Source: Neodontobutis hainanensis
Taxonomy: Eukaryota > Chordata > Actinopteri > Gobiiformes > Odontobutidae
Direction of reading: 5' to 3'
Assembly (NCBI GenBank): GCA_024349245.1
Contig: JALDNG010000552.1
Span: 46,783 to 110,782, forward strand
DNA length: 64,000 bases
Shown: positions 46,101-57,105 of the stretch, in pieces
How the letters are laid out: every line of letters starts with the position of its first letter
Position numbering within the stretch: the stretch's first letter is position 1
The notes under the pieces: model-generated
What the model was told of the DNA's origin: nothing
The model's input: the letters and a program-made list of their open reading frames with translations, nothing else
The model's database searches: none
Position numbers and translations under genes: made by a program

Positions 46101-47552
46101 ACTACTGCTCGTGTACAGTCTGTACTATTGCACCTCTACAGTCTGTTCTAAAGTATGTCTACAGTCTATTCTAATACTCATACACAGTCTGTTCTAATGC
46201 TCGTCTACAGTCTCTACTAACGGACCATTAAATTCTATTCTTCTGCAGCATCATTAGTCTGTTTACTGGACATCTACAGTCTGTTCTATACACGTATATA
46301 GTCTCTTCAAATACTCGTCCACAGTCTGTTCTAATGCAGTCTGTACTACTGCACATCTATAGTCTGTTCTATTGCTCGAATACAGTCTGTTCTAATGTCA
46401 ATAAGTCTTTACTACTCCACCTCTACAGTTTGTTCTACTTCTCCTTTACAGTCTGTTCTACTGCAGGTTTACAGTCTGTTCTACTGCACATCTACAGTCT
46501 GTTCTAATGCACATCTACAGTCTGTTCAACTGCAAGTCCACTGTCTCTTCTACTGCTCTTCTACAATCTGTTCTACTGCACAACTCTAGTCGGTTTTATT
46601 AAAGGTCTACAGTCTGTTCTAATGCACATCTACAGTCTGTTCTAATGCACATCTACAGTCTGTTCTAATGCAAGTCTACAGTCTTTACTACTGCTCATCT
46701 ACGGTCTGTTCTACTGCAGGTCTAAAATCTCTTCTAATAAATGTCTACAGTCTGTTCTACTGCACATCTACAGTCTGTAATACTGCACTTCTACAGACTG
46801 TTCTAATGCTTGTCTACAGTCTGTATTACTGCACCTCTACAGTCTGTTCCAAAGCATGTCTAGAGTGTTTTCTTATACTCAAATACAGTCTGTTTTAATG
46901 CTCGTCTACAGTCTGTTAAACTGCACCTCTACAGTCTGTTCTAAAGCATGTCTATAGTGTTTTCTAATTCAAATATACAGTTTGTTCTAATGCTTGTCTA
47001 CAGTCTGAACTACTGCTCTTCTACAGTCTGTTCTAAAGCATGTCTAGAGTGTTTTCTAATACTCATATACAGTCTGTTCTAATGCTCATGTACAGTCTGT
47101 AGTACTGCACCTAGTCTATTCTTCTGCACATTGTCAGTCTGTTTTACTGGATGTTTACAGTCATTTCTAATGCAAGTCTACAGTCTGTACTACTGCTCAT
47201 CTACAGTCTGTTCTAATGCCAGTTTACAGTCTGTACTTCTGCTCTACTGCAGTCTGTTCTACTGCACGTCTACAGTCTGTTTTACTGCTCATATACAGTC
47301 TGTTCTAATGCACATCTACAGTCTGTTCTAATGAAAGTCTACATTCTGTACTACTGCTCACCTACAGTCTGTTCTTTTGCACGTCTACATTCTGTTCTGA
47401 TAAACTTCTACAGTCTGTTCTACTGCATATCTACAGTCTATACTACTGCACTTTTAAAGTCTGTTCTAATGCACATCTACAGTCTGTTCTCATGCAAGTC
47501 TAAAGTTTGTACTACTGCTCATCTACGGTCTGTTCTACTGCAGGTCTACAGT
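43191..47552 (+). repeat. 23-bp minisatellite, forward block 2 (left part)
   Basis: Forward units resume. A stretch starting at ~45428 (CTGATAAACGTCTACAGTC and following) recurs at ~50357. The rare marker CTACTAACGGACCATTAAAT occurs at ~46213 and ~51440, so a segment of about 1.4 kb has two diverged copies about 5 kb apart. Confidence 0.93.
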
Positions 47553-47909
47553 TAATGGATTGGATTTATATTGCGCTTTTCTCCCAAGGGACCAAGGGAC
47601 TCAAAGCGCCCACAAGCCGTCCATTATTCATTCATACACAGTCACACACTGGTGATGGTAACTACAACTGTAGCCACAGATGCCCTGGGGCAGACTGACA
47701 GAGACGTGGCAGCCATTTTGCGCCTAAGGCCTCTTTGAACATCACCACATACATTCACTGAACATTCTTAAACATTCATACGAGGCAAGGTGGGTTAAGT
47801 GTCTTGCCCAAGGACACAATGATAGAATGAATTGTGGGGAGCGGGAATCGAACACACTACCTTCCGGTTGAAAGACGACCGCTCTACCACTGAGCCACTG
47901 GACGCCCTA
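47553..47909 (-). mobile_element. tRNA-derived SINE
   Basis: A 357-bp insert is flanked by TACAGT (47547-47552 and 47910-47915). Removing it restores an array unit. Read on the minus strand, it starts near GGGCGTCCAG and has a tRNA-like head: A box TGGCTCAGTGG (47887-47897) and B box GTTCGATTC (47845-47853), the internal RNA polymerase III promoter. A body with the palindromic GTGTCTTGCCCAAGGACAC (~47799) follows, and the tail ends GCGCAATATAAATCCAATCC, resembling the 3' tail of a partner LINE. Related sequence is abundant in teleost genomes to my knowledge; I do not assign a family name. The 63-codon plus-strand ORF overlapping it is spurious. Confidence 0.82.
47845..47897 (-). promoter_or_regulatory. 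Internal Pol III promoter (A and B boxes) of the SINE
   Basis: A box TGGCTCAGTGG fits TRGYNNARNGG and B box GTTCGATTC fits GWTCRANNC. Their spacing is close to that in a tRNA gene. Confidence 0.75.
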
Positions 47910-47915
47910 TACAGT

Positions 47916-50900
47916 CTGTTATAATGAACGTCTACAGTCTGTTCTACTGCACATCTACAGTCTGTTCTAAAGCATGTCTAGAGAGTTTTCTAATACTAAT
48001 ATAAAGTCTGTTCTAATGCTCGTCTACAGTCTGAACTAATGCACCACTAAAGTCTATTCCTCTGAAGCATTGTCAGTCTGTTCTACTGCAAGTCTACAGT
48101 CTGTTCTAATGCCAGTCTAGAGTGTGTACTACTGCGGCTCCACAGTCTGTTCTACTGCACATCTACAATCTCTTCTACTGCACATGTACAGTCTGTTCTA
48201 ATGGTCGTCTACAGTCAGTTCTAATGCTCGTCTACAATCAGTTCTGAAGCCATTCTAGAGTCTGTACTACTGCTGCTATGAAGTCTGTTCAACTGCACGT
48301 CTACAATCTGTTCAACTGCACCACTACAGTCTGTTCTATTGTACGTCTACAGTCTGTTCTACTGCACGACTATAGTCTCTTTTAATAAACGTCTACAGTC
48401 TCCTCTAATGCACATCTACAGTCTGTTCTACTGGATGTCTACAGTCTTTTCTAATAATTGTCTAGAGTCTGTTCTACTGCACGTCTACAGTCTTTTTTCA
48501 TAATTGTCAACTTTCCGTACTACTGCACCTCTACAGTCTCTTCTACTGCACATCTACAGTTTGTTCTAATGGTCGTCTAGAGTCTGTACTAGTGAAACTC
48601 TACAGTCTGTTCTAAAACATGTCTACAGTCTTTTCTAATACTCATCTACAGTCTGTTCTAATGCTCGTGTAAAGTCTCAACTATTGCCCTCTACAGTCTA
48701 TTCTTCTGCACATCGTCAGTCTGTTCTACTGCACATCTACAGTTTGTTCTACTGCACATCTACAGTCTTTTCTAATGCAAGTCTACAGTCTGTTCTACTG
48801 TTTGTCGACTATAGTCTGTTGTGATAATTGTCGACATTCTGTACTACTGCATCTCTACAATTTGTTCTACTTCACTACATTATGTTCTTATGCACGTCTA
48901 TTGTCTGTTCTAATGCTCGTCCACAGTCTGCTCTAATGCAGGTCTTTAGTCTGTAAAACTGCACAAATACAGACTGTTCTACTGGGCGTCTACAATCTGT
49001 TCTAATGCTCGTCTACAGTCTGTTCTATTGTACGTCTACAGTCTGTTCTAATGCACATCTACAGTCTGTTCTACTGGGCGTTTACAGTCTGTTCTAATGC
49101 TCGTCTACAGTCAGTTCTAAAGCCAATCTAGAGTCTGTTCTACTGCTGCTGCTCTGAAGTCTGTTCAACTCCAAGTCTACAGTCTGTTCTAGTGCCATTT
49201 TACAGTCTGTACCTCTGCTCTACTGAAGTCTGTTCTATTGCACTTCTACAGTCTTTTTACTGCATATCTACAGTCTGTTCTACTGAAGATCTACAGTCTG
49301 TTCTAATGCAAGTCTACAGTCTATACTACTGCTCATCTACACTCTGTTCTACTGCACGTCTACAGTCTCTACTACTGCACTTCTAAAGTCTGTTCTAATG
49401 CACATCTACAGTCTCTTCTAATGCAAGTCTACAGTCTTTACTACTGCTCATCTACAGTCTGTTCTACTGCAGGTCTAAAATCTCTTCTAATAAATGTTTA
49501 CAGTCTGTTTAACTGCAAGTCTACAGTCTGTTCAACTGCACCTCTACAGTCTGTTCTAATGCTCGTCTACAGTCTGTATTACTGCACCTCTACAGTCTGT
49601 TCTAAAGCATGTCTAGAGTGTTTTGTAATACTTATATACAGTCTGTTCTAATGCTCGTCTACAGTCTGTACTACTCCATCTCTACAGTCTATTCTTCTGC
49701 ACATTGTCAGTCTGTTCTACTGGACGTTTACAGTCTTTTTAATGCTCATCTACAGTCATTTCTAAAGCCAATCTAGTGTCTGTACTACTGCTGCTCTGAA
49801 GTCTGTTTAACTGCAAGTCTACAGTATGTTCAACTGCACCTCTACAGTCTTTTCTAATGCCAGTTTACAGTCTGTTCTATTGCTCTACTGCAGTCTGTTC
49901 TACTGCATGTCTACAGTCTGTTTTACTGCACATCTACAGTCTGTTATAATGCACATCTACAGTCTGTTCCAATGCAAGTCTACAAGTTGTACTACTGCTC
50001 ATGTACGGTCTGTTCTACTCCACGTCTACAATCTGTTTTAATAAACGTCTACAGTCTGTTCTGCACATTTACAGTCTGTACTACTGCACTTCTACAGTCT
50101 TTTTAATGCTCGTCTACAGTCTGTATTACTGCACCTCTACAGTCTGTTGTAAAGCATTTCTAGTAGTGTTTTCTAATACTCATATAGAGTCTGTTCTAAT
50201 GTTCGTCTACAGTCTGAACTACTACATTTCTACAGTCTGTTCTAAAGCATGTCTACAGTGTTTTCTAATACTCATATACAGTCTGTTCTAATGCTCGTCT
50301 ACAGTCTGTACTACTGCACGTCTACAGTCTGTTCTACTGCATGTCTGCAGTCTGTTCTGATAAACATCTACAGTCTTTTCTACTACACATCTACAGTCTC
50401 TACTACTGCACTTCTAAAGTCTGTTTCTAATGCACATCTACAGTCTGTTCTAATGCAAGTCTATAGTCTGTACTACTGCTCATCCATGGTCTGTTCTAGT
50501 GCAGGTCTACAGTCTGTTCTAATAAACGTCTACAGTCTATAGTCTGTTCTAATGCTCGTCCACAGTCTGTTTTAATGCATGTCTTAATTCTGTACTACTG
50601 CACATTTACGGTCTGTTCTACTAGATGTCTACAGTCTGTTCTAATGCTTGTATACAGTCTGTTGTATTGTACGTCTACAGTCTTTTAAATGCACATCTAC
50701 AGTCTGTTCAACTGCACGTCTACAGTCTTTTCAACTGCACCTCAACAGTCTCTTCTAATGCCAGTTTACAGTCTGTACCTCTGCTCTACTGCAGTCTGTT
50801 CTACCGCACGTCTACAGTCTCTTTTTCTGCACATCTACAGTCTGTTCTAATGCACATCTACAGTCTGTTCTAATGCAAGTCTATAATCTGTACTACTGCT

Positions 50901-53900
50901 CATCTACAGTCTGTTCTAATGCAAGTTTATAATCTGTACTACTGCTCATCTACAGTCTGTTCTAATGCAAGTCTACAGTCTGTACTACTGCTCATTTATG
51001 GTCTGTTCTACTGCAAGTCTACAGTCTGTTCTAATAAACGTCTACAGTCTGTTCTACTGCACATTTACAGTCTGTACTACTGCACTTCTACAGTCTGTTC
51101 TAATGCTCGTCTACAGTCTGTATTACTGCACGTCTACAGTCATTTTAACTGCACCTCAACAGTCTGTTCTAATGCCAGTTTACATTCTTTACCTCTGCTC
51201 TACTGCAGTCTGTTCTACTGCATGTCTACAGTCTGTTTTACTGCTCATATACAGTCTGTTCTACTGCACGACTACAGTCTGTTCTAAAGCCAGTCTAGAG
51301 TCTGTTCTACTGCTGCTCTGAAGTCTTTTCAACTGCATGTCTATAGTCTGTTTAACTGCACCTACGTCTGTTCTATTGTATGTCTACATTCTGTTCTAAT
51401 GCACATCTACAGTCTGTTCTAATGCTCGTCTACAGTCTCTACTAACGGACCATTAAATTATTTTCTTCTGCAGCATCATTAGACTGTTTTACTGGACATC
51501 TACAGTCTGTTCTAATACACGTCTATAGTCTGTTCAAATACGTCCACAGTCTGTTCTAATGCAGTCTGTACTGCTGCACATCTATAGTCTGTTCTATTGC
51601 TCGAATACCGTCTGTTCTAATGCCCATAAAAGTCTTTACTACTCCACCTCTACAGTTTGTTCTACATCTCCTCTACAGTCTGTTCTACTGCAGCTCTACA
51701 GTCTGTTTTAATGCCAGTCTAGAGTCTGTACTACTGCTACTCTGCAGTCTGTTCTACTGCAAGTCTACATTCTGTTCTACTGCACATCTACAGTCTGTTC
51801 TAATGCACATCTATAGTCTGTTCTAATGCTCGTCTACAGTCTGAACTACTGCACCTCTACAATCTGTTCTAAAGCATGTCTACAGTGTTTTCTAATACTC
51901 ATATACAGTCTGTTCTAATGCTCGTCTACAGTCTGAACTACTGCAACTCTACAGTCTGTTCTAAAGCATATCTACAGTGTTTTCTAATACTCATATACTG
52001 TCTGTTCTAATCCTCATCTACAGTCTGTACTACTGCACCTCTAGAGTCTATTCTTCTGCACATTCTCAGTCTGTTCTACAGGTTGTTTACTGTTTGTTCT
52101 AATGCTCGTCTGTAGTCTGTTCCAAAGCCAATCTAGAGTCTGTTCTACTTCTGCTCTGAAGTCTATTCAACTGCACATCTACAGTCTGTTCAACTGCACC
52201 TCTACAGTCTTTTCTATTGTTAATAGATAATAATTGTCTAGAGTCTGTTATACTGCACGTCTACAGTCTCTTTTAATAATTGTCAACTTTCTGTACTACT
52301 GCACCTCTACAGTCTCTTCTACTGCACATCTACAGTTTGTTCTAATGGTCGTCTAGAGTCTGTACTACTGGAACTCTACAGTCTGTTCTAAAACATGTCT
52401 ACAGTCTTTTCTAATACTCATGTACAGTCTGTTCTAATGCTCGTGTAAAGTCTCAACTACTGCCCTCTACAGTCCATTCTTTTGCACATCTACAGTCTGT
52501 TCTAATGCACATCTACAATCTGTTCTAATGGAATTCTCCAGTCTGTACTACTGCTCGTCTACAGTTTGTTCTACTGCTCTTCTACAGTCTGTTCTAAAAA
52601 CGTCTACAGTCTGTACTACTGCACATCTACAGTTTGTACTAAAGCATGTTAGAGTGTTTTCTAATACTAATATACAGTCTGTTTTAATGCTCGTCTACAG
52701 TCTGTACAACTGCACCTCTACTGCCTGTTCTAAAGCATGTCTAGAGTGTTTTCTAATATTCATATAGAGTCTGTTCTAATGCTCATCTACAGTCTGAACT
52801 ACTGCACCTCTACAGTCTGTTCTAAAGCTCATCTACAGTCTGTTCTAAAGCCAATCTAGAGTCTGTACTACTGCTGCTCTAAAGTCTGTTCAACTGGTCT
52901 ACAGTCTGGTCTACTGCACATCTAGTTTGTTTTAATGCTCGTCTACAGTCTGTACTACTGCACCTCTACAGTCTCTTCTAAAGCATGTCTACAGTCTTTT
53001 CTAATAGTCATGTACAGGCTGTTCTAATCCTCGTGTAAAGTCTCAACTACTGCAACTCTTCAGTCTATTCTTCTGCACCTCGTCAGTCTGTTCTACTGCA
53101 CATCTACAGTCTATTCTAATGGACATCAACTGTATGTTCTAATGAAAGTCTACAGTCTGTACAACTGCTCATCTACAGTCTGTTCTACTGCACGTGTACA
53201 GTCTGTTGTATTGCTCATCTACAGTCTGTTCTACTGCACGTTTACAGTCTGTTCTAATACAAGTCTACAGTCTCTACTACTGCTCATTTACAGTCTGTTC
53301 TACTACACATCTACAGTCTCTACTACTGCACTTCTAAAGTCTGTTCTAGTGCACATCTACACTCTCTTCTAATGCTCGTCTACAGTCTGTACTACTGCAT
53401 TTCTACAGTCTATTCTTCTGCACATTGTCAGTCTGTTCTAATGCCAGTTTACAGTCTGTACTACTGCTCTACTACAGTCTCGTCCACTGCACGTCTACAG
53501 TCTGTTCTACTACACATCTACAGTCTCTACTACTGCACTTCTAAAGTCTGTTCTAATGCACATCTACACTCTCTTCTAATGCTCGTCTACAGTCTGTACT
53601 ACTGCATTTCTATAGTCTATTCTTCTGCACATTGTCAGTCTGTTCTACTGGGCGTTTACAGTCTTTTCTAATTTTCATCTACAGTCTGTATTACTGCACC
53701 TCTACAGTCTGTTCTAAAGCATGTTTAGAGTGTTTTCTAATACTCATATACAGTCTGTTCTAATGCTTGTCTACAGTCTGTACTACTGCATCTCTACAGT
53801 CTATTCTTCTGCATATTGTCAGTCTGTTCTACTGGGCGTTTACAGTCTTTTCTAATTTTCATCTACAGTCTGTATTACTGCACCTCTACAGTCTGTTCTA

Positions 53901-54552
53901 AAGCATGTTTAGAGTGTTTTCTAATACTCATATACAGTCTGTTCTAATGTTCGTCTACAGTCGGAACTACTGAACCTCTACATTTTGTTATAAAGCAGAT
54001 CTAGAGTGTTTTCTAATACTTATATAGAGTCTGTTCTACTGGACGTTTATAGCCTGTTCTAATGCTCGTCTATAGTCAGTTCTAAAGCCCATCTAGAATC
54101 TGTACTACTGCTGCTCTGAAGTCTGCTCAACTGCACGCGTCTACTGTCTGTTCACCTGCACCTCTACAGTCTGTTCTAATGCCAGTTTACAGTCTGTACT
54201 ACTGCTCTACTACAGTCTCGTCCACTGCACATCTACAGTCTGTTTTACTGCACATCTACAGTCTGTTCTAATGTACATCTACTGTCTGTTCTAATGCAAG
54301 CCTACAGTCTGTACTACTGCTCATCTACAGTCTGTTCTACTGCACGTCTACAGTCTGTTCTAATGCACATCTACAGTCTGTTCTAATGTAAGTCTACAGT
54401 CTGTACTACTGCTCATCTACAGTCTGTTCTGCACCTCTACAGTCTGTTCTACTACACGTGTACAGTCTCTACTACTGCACTTCTAAAGTCTTTTCTAATG
54501 CAAATCTATAGTCTGTTTTACTGCTCATCTACGGTCTGTTCTACTGCAGGTC
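47916..54552 (+). repeat. 23-bp minisatellite, forward block 2 (right part)
   Basis: This is forward array. It contains direct local copies, such as ~53640-53790 repeated at ~53824-53975 with offset 184 bp (8 x 23). It also contains segments whose reverse complements occur in the next block: 52.0-52.9 kb against 57.9-58.5 kb, and 53.44-53.66 kb against 60.69-60.92 kb. No gene seen. Confidence 0.94.
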
Positions 54553-56458
54553 TACAGACTGTAAACGTCCAGTAGAACAGACTGACAATGTGCAGAAGAA
54601 TAGACTGTAGAGATGCACTAGTAAAGACTGTAAACGCATTAGAACAGACTGTATATGAGTATTAGAAAACACTCTAGACATGCTTTAGAACAGACTGTAG
54701 AGGTGCAGTAGTTCAGACTATAGACTAGCATTAGAACAGACTATATATGAGTATTAGAAAATACTCTAGACATGCTTTAGAACAGACTGTAGAGGTGCAG
54801 TTGTTCAGACTGTAGACGAGAATTAGAACGGACTGTAGATGTGCAGTAGAAGAGACTGTAGAGCTGCAGTAGCATAGACTGTCGACAATTATTAGAAAGG
54901 ACTGTAGACGTGCAGTAGAACGGACTGTAGACAATTATTAGAACAGACTGTAGACTTGCAGTAGAACAGACTGATGATGCTGCAGAAGAATTGACTTTAA
55001 AGGCGCATTACTACAGACTGTACACGAGAAATAGAACAGACTGTATATGAGTATTAGAATAGACTGAAGACATGATTTTAGAACAGACTGTAGAGGTGCA
55101 GTAGTACAGACTCTAGACAAGTAGTAGTACAGACTGTCGACTTGCATTAGAACAGACTGTAGATGTGCATTAGAACAGACTGTAGATGTAAAATAGAACA
55201 GACTGTAGAGGTGCAGTTCAACAGACTGTAGGCGTGCAGTTGAATAGTCTTCAGAGCAGCAGTAGTACAGACTCTAGATTGGCTGTAGAACAGACTGTAG
55301 ACGATCATTAGAATAGACTGTAAACGTCTAGTAGAACAGACTGTCAATGTGCAGAATAATAGATTCTAGAGGTGCAGTAGTACAGACTGTAGATGAGCAT
55401 TAGATCAGACTGTAAATGAGTATTAGAAAACACTGTAGACATGCTTTAGAACAGACTGTAGAGGTCTAGATGTACAAACTGTAGACGAGCATTAGAACAG
55501 ACTGTAGAGGAACAGTAGAACAAACTGTAGAGGTCGAGTAGTAAAGACTGTTATTGGGTAATAGAACAGATGATATTCGAGCAATAGAACAGACTATAGA
55601 TGTGTGGTACTGCATTAGATCAGACTGTGGACGAACATTTGAACAGACTATAGACATGCATTAGAACAGACTGTAGATGTGCAGTAGAAGAGACTGTAGA
55701 CAATTATTAGAACAGACTGTAGACATGCAGTAGAACAGATTGTAGATGTGCAGTAGTATAGACTGTAAGAAGCAGTAGTACAGAATGTAGACAATTATTA
55801 GAACAGACAGAAGGCGTGCAGTAGAAAAGACTGTAGGCGAGCAATAGAACAGACTGTAAACGTCCAGTAGAACAGACTGACGATGTGCAGAAGAATAGAC
55901 TGTAGTGGTGCAGTAGTACAGACTGTAGACGAGCATTAGAACAGACTGTATATGAGTATTAGAAAACACTGTAGACATGCTTTACAACAGACTGTAGAGG
56001 TGCAGTAGTTGACTGTAGATGAGCATTAGAACAGACTGTATATGAGTATTAGAAAACACTAATAGAAATGCTTTACAACAGACTGTAGAGGTGCAGTAGA
56101 ACAGACTGTAGACGTGCAGTAAAACAAACTGTAGACTTGCAATAGAGCAGACTGAAGACGTGCAGTAGAACAGACTGAAGACGCTGTAGAACAGACTGTA
56201 AACATGCAGTAGAACAGACTGTAGACATGCATTAGAACAGACTGTAGATGTGCATTAGAACAGACTGTAGATGTGCAGTAAAACAGACCGTAGTTATGCA
56301 GTAGAACAGACTGCATTAGAGCAATAGTACAGACTGTAAACTGGCATTAGAACAGACTGTAGAGGTGCAGTTGTACAGACTGTAGATGTGCAGTAAAACA
56401 AACTGTAGATGAGCAGTAGTACAGACTGTAGACTTGCATTAGAACAGACTGTAGATGT
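54553..56458 (-). repeat. 23-bp minisatellite, reverse block 2 (left part)
   Basis: Orientation flips within CAGGTCTACAGACTGTAAACG (~54543-54563), using the shared ACAG/CTGT bases at the joint. Reverse units continue to ~56458. ORFs of up to 105 codons come from the repeat. Confidence 0.93.
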
Positions 56459-57086
56459 CAAGTTATGTGTGTTTTTTAACTGACTACAGCTCTGCCCAAA
56501 CTTGAAAACTGCTTTATCTCTGATGAATGCAAAGGACAACTCAAAACTGTTCTTTCTTTTCTCTTATATTTTCCTAAAGATGATCGGGGTGGAAGAGAAT
56601 AGGTTAATAACCTTTAAATTACACAAACCAAAGCAGAAATTAGTTGCAAATAAATCACAAATAACTCAAAAACACTTCCTCAATAGTAAATGTCAAACCA
56701 AACAGTCATACAAATTAACATACGGTCTCTAATTAAACTTATATAATTTAAACAATACACATGCTTAGAGTAATGTTCACATAAAGTATTCACTATTTGA
56801 TTTAAATTGGACATTACAACCAAGCAAACAAAAATCATACAAAAGTCTTAACTCAACACAAACAAACACACAGTCCACTTTTGTCCTACCAGTTGTGTCC
56901 TTGGATAATCAGGAGCTGTGGTCAAAGTTTCTTTTTCCTCAGGAACAAGTGAGATGGCCAACTGAGCTTTTACCAAACATTTCAACTGCCTCGCTTGGAC
57001 GCAACGGAAAGAGGACCAACCGGTGCCGAGAGCCCGGCCGTCTTTCCGCGAGCTTCCACAGGTAGGCATTCGGATTACTTCGCACT
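56459..57086. other. ~630-bp non-satellite island of unknown origin
   Basis: Array units stop after GACTGTAGATGT (56458) and resume at TACAGACTGTAGACG (57087). The left two thirds are AT-rich. The right end (56980-57084) is GC- and CpG-rich and contains CTTCCACAG followed by GTAGGC, which would fit a 5' splice site on the plus strand. ORFs are 76 codons on the plus strand (56502-56732) and 73 codons on the minus strand (56848-57069); neither shows a family I recognise. I see no TG...CA ends with matching duplications, no TIRs and no poly(A). It could be a fragment of a host gene's first exon and flank or of an unknown transposon. Confidence 0.6.
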
Positions 57087-57105
57087 ACAGACTGTAGACG
57101 CATAG

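Noticed and set aside
56459..57086. Island as a second LTR or TIR element
   Set aside because: TG and CA can be found near the ends, but the flanking 5 bp do not match (GTAGA and CTACA) and no terminal inverted repeat is convincing.
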